Source of the DNA: Paraglaciecola sp.
GTDB taxonomy: Bacteria > Pseudomonadota > Gammaproteobacteria > Enterobacterales > Alteromonadaceae
Direction: 5' to 3'
Length of the DNA stretch: 59,622 bases
NCBI GenBank assembly: GCA_009993955.1
Contig: JAACSL010000025.1
Span: 1-59,622 of the forward strand
The position numbers were made by a program, and so were the translations under genes. Position 1 is the first letter of the stretch. The number at the start of each line of letters is the position of its first letter. The notes under the pieces are model-generated. The model was given only the letters and a program-made list of their open reading frames with translations. It was not told the DNA's origin and ran no database searches. This document shows positions 34,819 through 44,102 of this stretch, one piece after another.

Positions 34819-37416
34819 ATGATGACACAGATTAAAATGAACAAACTTACTCGCAGCGTGAAAACTGCGTTGTTAGTTGGCACAGCAGTCGGCAATGGCA
34901 TGGTTATGTCGACTTCCGCTTTGGCGCAAGATTCGGCTACTCAAAGTGTTGAGGTAATCCAAGTATCTGGTATCCGCGCCAGCGTCAAAGAAAATTTAAA
35001 TAACAAACGTTTTTCAGACAGCATTGTTGATGCAATTAACGCTGAAGACATTGGCAAGTTTCCTGATAAAAATGTCGCTGAGTCTCTGCAACGCATTTCA
35101 GGGGTTACCATTCAACGCCAATTTGGTGAGGGTGCGGGCGTATCCATTCGTGGTGCGGGCTTAGATTTAACCCTAACAACCCTGAATGGGCAGAATGTCG
35201 CTTCAACCGGTTGGTTTGTTTTAGAGCCTGCCAAACGCTCATTCAACTATGAATTACTGCCATCTGAATTAGTGGGCAAACTGGAAGTGTATAAGAGTTC
35301 ACAAGCCGATTTAGCTGAGGGCGGTATCGGCGGTACTGTGGTGGTGAATACCCGTAAACCCCTAGAAATGACGAGCAATACATTTTTTGGGTCGGCAGAA
35401 GCGCAATATCAAACCGATTCGGGGGAGACTGATCCGCAACTTTCCGGCATGTATAGCTGGAAAGATGAAGAAGAAAAATTTGGTGTATTAGTGTCTGCGG
35501 TGATGCAACAGCGTTCATTGCAACGTCAAGGTAACGAAGCATTTTGGGAATGGGGTGCAGGTCCTGTTGGTTTCACTCAAGAACGTGAACGTCAAGCCCT
35601 CACCGCTACCTTGCAGTATGCGCCAAACGAAAATCTCGATTTTGTCCTCAATGCCATGAATATGGAAATGAGCGCCGACAATACCAACTATGCGTTGTGG
35701 TTAACTCAAGCCGACACCACATGGGGCGGTGGCACCACCACTTCTTGGATTGGCGGTGATGGCAGTGGCGATAACGCAGGCGCTCAGGCCGCAGGCCCTC
35801 TCAATGTGGCGTTTTATCAAGCACGTCCGCGCGAAGCAACCATGAAATCTGATGTGCTTGATTTAACCATGAACTACAGCACCTCTGATTACACCATTAA
35901 AGTACAAGTAGGCGATAGTTCTTCCACCGGTGGCACTGATTTTGAAATGGTGGTAGACGATGGCACAGGTGGTACGCCCATCGTCAACGGCACCTACGAT
36001 TTTACCCAAGGTCATCAAACCTGGAACACCCCACAGTTAGATCTTGCTACTTACGACCCCGGCTCTTTAGCCATGGGTACTGGCGCAGCGTTTAACAAAA
36101 CCCCGAAAACCGATGATGAAAGTTACCTGCAAGCGGATATCGAATTTAATGTGGATTATGGTCCCATCACCAGCATCAAAGGCGGCGCTAAGTATTCAGA
36201 TCACAATACCACCAGCCGTCAGATATTTTTTGATCAAGCGGCGGGTTTTAATAACGTTATCTCAACCTCCGGTTTAAGTGAAGGCACCTATGACGTGGGC
36301 GCGGGCGACTATCAAATCATTCGCTTTGACGCCGATGCACTAAAAGACTGGGCAAAAGCCAGTATTATCGGTGAAACAGAAGACCTAGGTACCTACAGTG
36401 AAATTCAAGAAGACAATTTTGCCGCTTATGTAATGGCTAAATTTTCCACTGAAAATATTCGCGGTAATGTCGGTGTGCGTTATGTCACCACCGACGCCAC
36501 CTCGGTTTATTACCTTGATAATACCAAGACAGAGTCCAGTGCTGACTATGCCGAGTTTTTACCGAGCTTCAACTTAGCCATGAACTTGGCCGACGATCTG
36601 ATTCTACGTATCTCGGCGGCGCGGGCCATGTCACGTCCACAATATGTCGACATGTACGTGAACCCAAGTCCAATTGGTGTGAACGATGACACCCCAAACA
36701 ATCAGTTTTGGGTAGTGGGTAATGTGGGTTTAAAACCCTTTGTATCGGACCAGTTTGATATGGGCCTGGAGTGGTATTTTGACGAAAGTTCATTGCTCAG
36801 TGCCACCTGGTTTAAGAAAGATGTGAAGAACTTTGTCACCATCTCACAATACTCTGCGACAAATGCTGAGATCCCCTTCCAAGGCACTCTGCGTCCCGAC
36901 GAACAGGGTTGGACAGTTCAGGAAAAAAGCAATGGTAAGGCGGCTGAGATCCAGGGTGTAGAACTGCAATATCAACAAGACTATGGCAATGGCTTTGGTT
37001 CGTTAATTAACTACACCTACACCGATGCTCAAGCCGATGGCGAAACCTTCACTGATCGCAATTCAGTACTCAGTGACAGCTCGCGCCACTCGTACAACCT
37101 TACTGGTTTTTATGAAGTTGAGGCCTTTCAAATCAGGGTGTCCTATAACTGGCGAAGTGAGTACATGCTGCGTGAATCTGGTTCGTACGGCAATCGCATC
37201 CACGGTGATTTTGGTAGCTTAGATTTAAGTGCGGTTTACCATGTCAGTGAAAATGTGGATGTAAAATTGGATGTGAATAACCTCACTGAAGCATCATCGG
37301 AGCAAAAGGGTAATAACAACTTCCAAACCAACTACAGCGGTTTTGCCAAAGGTTTCCCATTGTATGAATATGAAATGGCACGCCGAATTACTGCTGGAGT
37401 CAGTGTGAAGTTCTAA
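34819..37416 (+). CDS. TonB-dependent receptor, probable GlcNAc/chito-oligosaccharide uptake
   Basis: Outer-membrane active transporter of 865 residues of the Caulobacter/Xanthomonas type. A signal peptide (cleavage near ALAQ) is followed by a TonB-box-like VEVIQVSG. The plug has the family signature NAEDIGKFPDKNVAESLQRI with GVSIRG. A 22-strand barrel follows, ending in the aromatic-terminal ITAGVSVKF. Substrate is inferred from the GlcNAc genes downstream and from the shared operators. It starts MM, with AGGA just upstream. It is followed by a strong terminator, so expression of the downstream SapC and halogenase genes needs read-through or another promoter. Confidence 0.92.
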   Translation: MMTQIKMNKLTRSVKTALLVGTAVGNGMVMSTSALAQDSATQSVEVIQVSGIRASVKENLNNKRFSDSIVDAINAEDIGKFPDKNVAESLQRISGVTIQRQFGEGAGVSIRGAGLDLTLTTLNGQNVASTGWFVLEPAKRSFNYELLPSELVGKLEVYKSSQADLAEGGIGGTVVVNTRKPLEMTSNTFFGSAEAQYQTDSGETDPQLSGMYSWKDEEEKFGVLVSAVMQQRSLQRQGNEAFWEWGAGPVGFTQERERQALTATLQYAPNENLDFVLNAMNMEMSADNTNYALWLTQADTTWGGGTTTSWIGGDGSGDNAGAQAAGPLNVAFYQARPREATMKSDVLDLTMNYSTSDYTIKVQVGDSSSTGGTDFEMVVDDGTGGTPIVNGTYDFTQGHQTWNTPQLDLATYDPGSLAMGTGAAFNKTPKTDDESYLQADIEFNVDYGPITSIKGGAKYSDHNTTSRQIFFDQAAGFNNVISTSGLSEGTYDVGAGDYQIIRFDADALKDWAKASIIGETEDLGTYSEIQEDNFAAYVMAKFSTENIRGNVGVRYVTTDATSVYYLDNTKTESSADYAEFLPSFNLAMNLADDLILRISAARAMSRPQYVDMYVNPSPIGVNDDTPNNQFWVVGNVGLKPFVSDQFDMGLEWYFDESSLLSATWFKKDVKNFVTISQYSATNAEIPFQGTLRPDEQGWTVQEKSNGKAAEIQGVELQYQQDYGNGFGSLINYTYTDAQADGETFTDRNSVLSDSSRHSYNLTGFYEVEAFQIRVSYNWRSEYMLRESGSYGNRIHGDFGSLDLSAVYHVSENVDVKLDVNNLTEASSEQKGNNNFQTNYSGFAKGFPLYEYEMARRITAGVSVKF

Positions 37417-37447
37417 TATAGCATTTGCCATAATTGCAAATGGATCT

Positions 37448-37470
37448 AAAAGGGGGGTAACCCCCTTTTT
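37448..37470 (+). terminator. Rho-independent terminator after the TonB receptor
   Basis: AAAAGGGGG (37448-37456), loop GTAA, and CCCCCTTTT with a further T form a GC-rich hairpin with a T-run. It lies 31 bases past the stop codon and should reduce transcription into the sapC-like gene. Confidence 0.9.
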
Positions 37471-37522
37471 CGTCAGCCCAGCACCCTATGCTTGAGCCTA
37501 AACCAGAATAAGTGATGACGAT

Positions 37523-38227
37523 ATGAGTAAACAGATTGTGCCAGTGAACAGCAACCTTCACCAAACAGTAAGGGTGCTACGCGATCCAACATTTAATCAG
37601 GCCAAAGACGCGCAACTGGTTCCTGTTGTGGTACAAGAAGTCATGGATTGCGCCATTGAGTACCCCGTTGTCTTAGTAAAAAATGCTCATTCTGGTCAGT
37701 TTGTATTGGTCGCGATGATGGGTCTGAAAAGCGGTGAGAACCTTTACTGCGGTGAAGTAAAATTCGATGGTCATTATGTACCGCAAGTATTGCGGCACTA
37801 TCCCTTTGTTTTGCAAGCAACACCCAACAGCGAACATATGTTACTGAGCATTGATGAACACTCACCCCTTGTGAATCAGCAGGAAGGAGAGCATTTATTT
37901 GATAGTGCTGGCGAGCAAAGTCCCTTTTTGGTGAATAAAGCCAAAGCCTTGCAACTGCATCATGAACAGCAGCAAATTACCGAAAGTTTTGTGGCGTTGT
38001 TGTTGCAATACCAATTGCTTAGCCAGCAACAATTGACTATTCAACTTGGTGCTGGTCAACCCACCATCCTAGACGGTGTTTATTTAGTTGATCAAAAACG
38101 CCTCGACGAACTCAGCGAAGCCGAGTACTTGGCGCTCAGAAAAAATGGGGCCTTAGCGATTATTCATGCGCACTTGTTATCACTTAAACAGTTAAATCGC
38201 CTTGCCCGTCGGGCATTAACGCTGTAA
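37523..38227 (+). CDS. SapC-family protein
   Basis: Soluble protein of 234 residues of the SapC family, named after an S-layer-linked gene but of unknown biochemical role. The N-terminal half has YPVVLVKNAHSGQFVLVAMMGL, and LRHYPFVL is typical of the family. No signal peptide is seen. SapC genes often sit beside TonB receptors and tryptophan-halogenase-family genes, as here. It ends 18 bases before the first halogenase start, so the two are probably co-transcribed. Confidence 0.85.
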   Translation: MSKQIVPVNSNLHQTVRVLRDPTFNQAKDAQLVPVVVQEVMDCAIEYPVVLVKNAHSGQFVLVAMMGLKSGENLYCGEVKFDGHYVPQVLRHYPFVLQATPNSEHMLLSIDEHSPLVNQQEGEHLFDSAGEQSPFLVNKAKALQLHHEQQQITESFVALLLQYQLLSQQQLTIQLGAGQPTILDGVYLVDQKRLDELSEAEYLALRKNGALAIIHAHLLSLKQLNRLARRALTL

Positions 38228-38245
38228 GTGAAGTTGGAAAAGTCC

Positions 38246-39805
38246 ATGTCTGCACACAAAACAATTCAGCATATTGTGATCCTAGGTGGAGGCACGGCTG
38301 GCTGGCTAAGCGCTAACCATCTTGCCAAAAAGTTACTGGTCAATGCTCCGCACGGGATGCGCATCACTTTAGTTGAGTCTCCCGACATCCCTACCGTGGG
38401 TGTGGGTGAGGGCACGGTACCAGCCATCCGTGACACGCTGCAGTATTTAGGCATTACTGAAACCGAGCTGATTCAGCAGTGTGATGCGACGTTTAAGCAA
38501 AGTATTCACTTTATCGACTGGCAACCCGCTCTGGCAAACGGCAAACGCCACAGCTATCACCACGTTTTTGACTACCCACTGCCGGGTTATCACGACTATT
38601 TACCTGACTGGCTTGTCAAAACAGAATCACGTGAGAATTTCGCCGATGTCTTCTCCATCCAATCTCGGCTATGTGCTGCTGGATTGGCACCCAAAGCGGT
38701 CACACAACCTGAATATCAAGGATTATGCAATTACGCCTATCATTTTGATGCCGCTAAGTTTGGCAAACTACTGGCCAGGCATGCGGTTGAAAAATTAGGG
38801 GTGATACACCGACAACTGCGCATTGTTGATGTATGCATGGATGAACATGGTCATATCGCGCATTTAGTCAGCGACACGGGCGAACAACTTGGTGCAGACC
38901 TGTTTATAGATTGCAGTGGCACACCATCAATATTGCTTGGCAAAGCGTTAAATGTGCCCTTTATCAGCAAACACGATATGTTATTCACCGATACGGCCAT
39001 CGCGACACAAGTGCCGTATGCCGATATTAGTGCAGCCATCCCCTGTTCGACATTAGCCACCGCACAGTCAGCCGGTTGGATATGGGACATTGGTTTAAGC
39101 CATCGACGTGGCGTGGGTTTGGTGTACTCTTCAGCCCATTGTTCTGATGATGAGGCAGAGCAGCAACTTTACCGATATTTGGGGTCGCAGGCGCCTCAGG
39201 CTGCACTGCGTAAAATCGCCATGCGCACGGGTTATCATCAATCGTTTTGGCAGGGTAACTGCGTGGCTGTCGGTTTAGCACAAGGATTTGTCGAACCGCT
39301 GGAGGCCACAGGTTTGTTATTGTTTGATATTGCCGCGCGTATGTTGGCAGAGCAATTTCCTGCCAACCATGCCGCGATGCAAACCACGGCCAAACGCTAC
39401 AATCGCAAAATGCGCCAAGCTTGGGATAGAGTGTTTGATTTCATCAAACTGCATTATTGTTTATCCCAGCGCCAAGATAGTGATTTTTGGCAACAACATC
39501 GGCGCCGAGACAGCCAATCAGAGACCTTGAGTGAAGTATTAGATCACTGGCGTTGGCATCTGCCTAGTCAATATGATTTCACCGATCGCGCGGCTATTTT
39601 CAATTTAGAAAACTATTTATACGTGTTGTACGGTATGCAATTTCACACTGATTTATCGGCGCAAGCGTGGCGATTTGATCCACAAAAAAGCGCTGAGGTG
39701 TCATGGCAGCACATGGCACACAGGGCCGCACAAGCCAAACAACAATTGCTGCCACATCGGCAACTGCTGGAACGTATTCAGCGTTTTGGCATTCAGCCCA
39801 TCTAA
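38246..39805 (+). CDS. Tryptophan-halogenase-family flavoprotein 1
   Basis: FAD-dependent halogenase-like protein of about 519 residues. It has the FAD motif GGGTAGW (14-20), the lysine aligned with catalytic K79 of RebH at K84 (CDATFKQSIHFIDW), and the EPLEATG region with the equivalent of E346 at E353. The WxWxIP motif reads WIWDIG (278-283), so its proline is missing. In characterised enzymes FADH2 from a separate reductase makes hypohalous acid; no reductase is seen here. The ATG at 38246 has GGA 8 bases upstream; a GTG at 38228 is in frame. Substrate and activity are unknown. Confidence 0.87.
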   Translation: MSAHKTIQHIVILGGGTAGWLSANHLAKKLLVNAPHGMRITLVESPDIPTVGVGEGTVPAIRDTLQYLGITETELIQQCDATFKQSIHFIDWQPALANGKRHSYHHVFDYPLPGYHDYLPDWLVKTESRENFADVFSIQSRLCAAGLAPKAVTQPEYQGLCNYAYHFDAAKFGKLLARHAVEKLGVIHRQLRIVDVCMDEHGHIAHLVSDTGEQLGADLFIDCSGTPSILLGKALNVPFISKHDMLFTDTAIATQVPYADISAAIPCSTLATAQSAGWIWDIGLSHRRGVGLVYSSAHCSDDEAEQQLYRYLGSQAPQAALRKIAMRTGYHQSFWQGNCVAVGLAQGFVEPLEATGLLLFDIAARMLAEQFPANHAAMQTTAKRYNRKMRQAWDRVFDFIKLHYCLSQRQDSDFWQQHRRRDSQSETLSEVLDHWRWHLPSQYDFTDRAAIFNLENYLYVLYGMQFHTDLSAQAWRFDPQKSAEVSWQHMAHRAAQAKQQLLPHRQLLERIQRFGIQPI

Positions 39806-39820
39806 ACCACTGAGGCAACC

Positions 39821-41380
39821 ATGCAAGCAACAAAAACAAGGTCTGTTTTAATCGTTGGGGGTGGTAGCGCAGGCTGGATTACGGCTTTGTATCTCAACCG
39901 ATATTTTAATCAGCATGGTAAACACCTCAATATCCGCTTGCTCGAATCCAAACAGATTGGTCCTATTGGGGTAGGTGAAGCGACAGTGCACAGCATTCGT
40001 TTCTTATTTGCAGCCCTTGGTTTAGACGAAGCTGAGTTAATGCGAGAAACCAACGCCACCCTAAAAACCGGCATTTTATTTAGAGATTGGATGAATCCGC
40101 AAAATCAACAACAACATGAATATTTTCATCCTTTTGAACAACAACGGACCAATAGTGACATTGACATTTCCAGTGCGTGGCTAAGTGGCGACAAACATAT
40201 GCCCTACGATCATAGTGTATGTTTGAGCCGCAAATTGATTGCCAAACAACACTCGCCAAAATCTCACGTCAGCAAAGCTTATCAAGGTGTTGTGCCCTAT
40301 GGTTATCATTTAGATGCCACATTGCTTGGGCAATTTTTACAGCGCAAAGGCTTAGAAGCAGGCATAGAGCATAGCTACGACACGGTACAATCGGTGCATT
40401 GTCGAAACGGTGAAATTGCCGCGCTTATGACCAGCAATGGGGAACAAACAGCAGATTTTTACATCGATTGTAGTGGTTTTGCCGGGAAACTTATCGAGGC
40501 CTTGGCCGCTGATAATTGGCTAGATTTTAGCGACAGCCTGCCTTGCAATAAGGCTGTGGCAATCCAACGGGAGTATCATCCTGGCGAGATCCCTAAACCC
40601 TACACCACAGCCACTGCGCTGAGCGCGGGCTGGGCGTGGCAAATAGACTTGGTAAACCGCCAAGGTAGTGGCTATGTTTATGCTGGCAAATACCTTAGTC
40701 AAGACCAAGCCGAACAGGAACTGCGGACATTACTTGGCCCAGATGCCAAGACCAAACCAGCATTACATTTGGATATGAAAGTTGGTTGTCGTAAAGCATT
40801 TTGGCTCGGCAATTGTCTGGCTATTGGTCTGTCGGCTGGCTTCATTGAACCGCTTGAATCCACTGGTTTACACCTCATCAATCTTGGAGTGAGGCTTTTT
40901 GCCACGCATTTTTCCGCAAGCCACCTTAATCAAAGTGTGCGCGACAGTTACAATCGTCAACTTGCAGGCATTTATAACGACCTCAAACAGTTTATCGTTT
41001 TGCACTACTGCTTGAGCGATAGAAACGACAGTGCGTTCTGGAAAGCCGCACGTCAATCTGCCGCCCATTGCCCGGGTCTGCAAGAAAAACTGACTGCATG
41101 GCAGTACAAAGTCTGCGAATTTATGGATTTAGCGGGGGGCTTTACCACCACATTTAACGATGAGAATTACCGCTACGTTTTATACGGTATGCAGCATTAT
41201 CCAGCGTTACATGCCCCCTTAGACCCCACCACTAGAGAAAACATGTTTGCTGCGGTGCAACAACTTGGTGACAACCTATTGTTGCAAACCACTTCACACC
41301 GCGAATTTTTAGAGCGTTTACACCATCGCCCCCTATTTAACATGACTGCAGCGCATTCAGTTCAGCCATCTTCATTATGA
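39821..41380 (+). CDS. Tryptophan-halogenase-family flavoprotein 2
   Basis: Second halogenase-family protein, 519 residues, paralogous but distinct from the first. The FAD motif is GGGSAGW (13-19). The catalytic lysine equivalent is K82 in TNATLKTGILFRDW. E346-S347-T348-G349 match RebH numbering exactly. The WxWxIP motif reads WAWQID (271-276), again without proline. It starts 15 bases after the first gene ends and is followed 13 bases later by the hexosaminidase, so the four genes from sapC on form one unit. Whether it halogenates, hydroxylates or only binds flavin is open. Confidence 0.87.
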   Translation: MQATKTRSVLIVGGGSAGWITALYLNRYFNQHGKHLNIRLLESKQIGPIGVGEATVHSIRFLFAALGLDEAELMRETNATLKTGILFRDWMNPQNQQQHEYFHPFEQQRTNSDIDISSAWLSGDKHMPYDHSVCLSRKLIAKQHSPKSHVSKAYQGVVPYGYHLDATLLGQFLQRKGLEAGIEHSYDTVQSVHCRNGEIAALMTSNGEQTADFYIDCSGFAGKLIEALAADNWLDFSDSLPCNKAVAIQREYHPGEIPKPYTTATALSAGWAWQIDLVNRQGSGYVYAGKYLSQDQAEQELRTLLGPDAKTKPALHLDMKVGCRKAFWLGNCLAIGLSAGFIEPLESTGLHLINLGVRLFATHFSASHLNQSVRDSYNRQLAGIYNDLKQFIVLHYCLSDRNDSAFWKAARQSAAHCPGLQEKLTAWQYKVCEFMDLAGGFTTTFNDENYRYVLYGMQHYPALHAPLDPTTRENMFAAVQQLGDNLLLQTTSHREFLERLHHRPLFNMTAAHSVQPSSL

Positions 41381-41393
41381 GAAATCTAAGCAC

Positions 41394-43973
41394 ATGAACA
41401 CGCTAAGCCACGCCTTTCTGATCGTCACTTTGCTGGTACTTGCAGCCTGTGATTCGCCAAAATATTCAGCCGCAAGTGTGCAAGCCCAGCAACAACTTGA
41501 TGACGCTGCGCGTGACATGCAAGTTAGTCTGACGGTGGTCAGCAATATTGCTGTTGAAGACTGTCCGGCCAAGACGCAGCCATGTTATTTGGCGGAAATG
41601 CGCCTTGGCTTACCAGCCAACATGCCAGCCAATTGGCGTATCTATTTTAGTAGCCTCACGCCCATTGCTTGGGACGGCAGCGATGACTTTGATATCCGCC
41701 ATATCAATGGTGACTTACACGAAATTGTCCCTTTAACCTCCCTGACAGCCAAGGCAGCTGGCTATCTCATTCCGTTTAAGGGCGCAGCGGGCTTGGTGTC
41801 ACAATCCGTGCTTTTTCCCAATTACATTTTGGCTGCTGAAGGATTAACAGCGCGAGTCATTCATGCCACTCAAGAAGCGTTACATGCCGGTGAGCAAGTG
41901 CCGCGCTCACTGCATGTGCAAGATTTTCTAAACCCTGAACAGCGCTTGCGTTCGGTGGATGACCAAGTGCCTTTTGCTGACGCAGCATGGCGTTATGCAC
42001 GCAATGAAAGCTTGTTTGTTAAACAGGTGGACATTGATAAAAATCGGATCGTGCCGCACGTTAAAGACAGCACGTTTAAGTCTGAGTATTTAGATTTGCG
42101 TCAAGGCTTAGATCTCAGTCAAATCGATGAAGTTTATCCCGTTGCCAGCCAACGGTTAATGCAGCTTGGCATCATCAACAATCAAGCTGGCGTGCCACTG
42201 AGCGTGGTTCTCAATAGTAAACTTAGTCATGAAATGGCAGACGAGTCCTATCAGATTCTGCTCGCTGAGCAGGGCATTCAAATTCAAGCGGCGTCTTCCG
42301 CTGGCGTATTTTACGCGTTAATGACAGTTGGCCAAATGTATGATCCACTGCAACAACACCTGCCTCTGGGCGCGGTGAACGATGCTCCACGCTACCATTT
42401 TCGGGGTCTGCATGTAGATTTAGCACGTAATTTTCATAGCCAAGACTTTTTATTCCGCTTAGTAGACCAAATGGCCTATTACAAACTCAACAAACTGCAT
42501 TTACATTTGGCTGATGATGAAGGCTGGCGCTTAGCCATTCCCGGTTTGCCGGAACTGACAGATCTTGCCAGTAAACGTTGTTTAGACTGGCAGGAAAATC
42601 TCTGTTTGCAGCCGCAACTGGCTGCAGGCGTGGATAGCGATGGACCCAATAATGGCTATTTAAGTGATACAGACTACATCGCCTTGCTGAAATATGCCGA
42701 TGCGCGCCACATTGAAATTATCCCTGCCTTAGATATGCCTGGACATTCACGTGCCGCTGTCATTGCCATGCAAAAACGTTATCTCAGTTTGATGAAACAA
42801 GAACAGCGCGCTGCTGCCGAACAATACTGGTTGTCCGAGCCTGCGGATACCAGCGTGTATTCGTCTATTCAACATTATCGCGATAATACCCTCAATCCTT
42901 GTTTGGACAGCACCTACCGCTTTGTCAGCAAAGTCTTACAAGAAGTACAAACCATGCATCGCACGGCGGGTGTGCCACTTCGTCGCTATCATATTGGTGC
43001 TGATGAAACCGCAGGGGCATGGCGCGGTTCACCAGCATGTCAATCGTTACTCAGTCAGCACCCAGAAATTGGAGGAACCGCTAAACTCAGTGCTTATTTT
43101 ATTGAAAAAGTCGCCAACATGGTGGCTGAGATGGGGGTTATACCCGCAGCGTGGAGTGACGGTTTAGCCCATGCAAGTTTGGACAATTTACCTGCCAAAG
43201 TGCAGTCCAATGTTTGGGACACACTTTACAGCAATGGCTTTGATCGCAGTAACAGTATGGTAAATGCTGGATGGGGTGTGGTTTTATCCTTACCCGACGT
43301 TCTTTATTTTGACTTTCCTTACGAGGCGGATCCTATTGAACCCGGTTATTACTGGGGTTCGCGAGCAACCGACAGTTTTCAGGTTTTTCAATTCATGCCA
43401 GATAATTTGCCTGCTCATGCGGAGTTATGGCCAGACAAAATGGGTAAACCATATCGCTCAACGGAGCAAATCAGCCTCAATCCAGACAGACGAGTGTTAG
43501 GAATTCAAGCACAGCTATGGAGTGAAACTGTGCGCTCCGATCAACAAGCCGCGTACATGTTATTCCCACGCCTAGTAGCTTTTGCTGAACGCGCTTGGCA
43601 TCGCCCCGCGTGGGCTGAGCCTTACAAAGTAGGTCAATCTTACGATGCAAACACCGGGCACATTGACACTATGCAGTTACAACATCTGCGGGCTGATTGG
43701 CAGAGTTTTGCACAAGTCATGAGTGGCAAGATTCTCAAGCAACTGGTGCTTGATGGGATGGAGCCAAGAGTTCCCATGCCTGGCGCCAGAATTGATGCTG
43801 GGAGACTCAGCATGAACACACACTTTGCTGGCTTGGTATTGGAATATCAACAACAAGGTGGTGAGTGGCAAACATATCAACAGCCCGTGGCTATTGAATC
43901 AGCAAGTTTGGTGCGAGCCAGAATTGCCGGCACACAAGTTGCCAGCCGAGTGCAACGTATCAGCCCCCAATGA
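41394..43973 (+). CDS. Beta-N-acetylhexosaminidase, GH20, lipoprotein
   Basis: Exo-acting hexosaminidase of 859 residues that would release GlcNAc from chito-oligosaccharides. It has a lipobox LAAC with the acylated Cys at 19 and Asp at the next position, which in enteric bacteria favours retention in the inner membrane. A carbohydrate-binding-like N-terminal domain (about 40-190), a GH20b domain (about 215-330) and the catalytic barrel (about 335-720) follow. The catalytic Asp-Glu pair is D537-E538 in YHIGADETAG. It is the last gene before the second operator and would act in the periplasm between the receptor and NagP. Confidence 0.94.
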   Translation: MNTLSHAFLIVTLLVLAACDSPKYSAASVQAQQQLDDAARDMQVSLTVVSNIAVEDCPAKTQPCYLAEMRLGLPANMPANWRIYFSSLTPIAWDGSDDFDIRHINGDLHEIVPLTSLTAKAAGYLIPFKGAAGLVSQSVLFPNYILAAEGLTARVIHATQEALHAGEQVPRSLHVQDFLNPEQRLRSVDDQVPFADAAWRYARNESLFVKQVDIDKNRIVPHVKDSTFKSEYLDLRQGLDLSQIDEVYPVASQRLMQLGIINNQAGVPLSVVLNSKLSHEMADESYQILLAEQGIQIQAASSAGVFYALMTVGQMYDPLQQHLPLGAVNDAPRYHFRGLHVDLARNFHSQDFLFRLVDQMAYYKLNKLHLHLADDEGWRLAIPGLPELTDLASKRCLDWQENLCLQPQLAAGVDSDGPNNGYLSDTDYIALLKYADARHIEIIPALDMPGHSRAAVIAMQKRYLSLMKQEQRAAAEQYWLSEPADTSVYSSIQHYRDNTLNPCLDSTYRFVSKVLQEVQTMHRTAGVPLRRYHIGADETAGAWRGSPACQSLLSQHPEIGGTAKLSAYFIEKVANMVAEMGVIPAAWSDGLAHASLDNLPAKVQSNVWDTLYSNGFDRSNSMVNAGWGVVLSLPDVLYFDFPYEADPIEPGYYWGSRATDSFQVFQFMPDNLPAHAELWPDKMGKPYRSTEQISLNPDRRVLGIQAQLWSETVRSDQQAAYMLFPRLVAFAERAWHRPAWAEPYKVGQSYDANTGHIDTMQLQHLRADWQSFAQVMSGKILKQLVLDGMEPRVPMPGARIDAGRLSMNTHFAGLVLEYQQQGGEWQTYQQPVAIESASLVRARIAGTQVASRVQRISPQ

Positions 43974-44014
43974 TCCTGTCTTATATAATAGTAAAGATAG
44001 GCGAAAAAACAGAA

Positions 44015-44028
44015 TGACAACGCTGTCA
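44015..44028. promoter_or_regulatory. NagR-like operator 3, ahead of nagK operon
   Basis: TGACAACGCTGTCA, extended to 18 bases of near-symmetry at 44013-44030. It lies 20 bases upstream of a perfect TATAAT, so bound repressor would overlap or abut the -35 region. It is identical to operator 2 at 34703. Confidence 0.87.
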
Positions 44029-44048
44029 TTTCTAAGTTAAACTGAATT

Positions 44049-44054
44049 TATAAT
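44049..44054 (+). promoter_or_regulatory. Candidate -10 element of the nagK operon
   Basis: TATAAT, a perfect -10 match, lies 49 bases before the nagK start; the -35 (TCATTT at 17 bases) is weak. A 7-bp stem-loop (AACCTAA/TTAGGTT, 44061-44080) follows directly at the expected transcript start, just ahead of the AGGA ribosome site. Confidence 0.55.
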
Positions 44055-44102
44055 CTCGAAAACCTAACATTCATTAGGTTTGGCAGACATGAGGACAATA
44101 CA

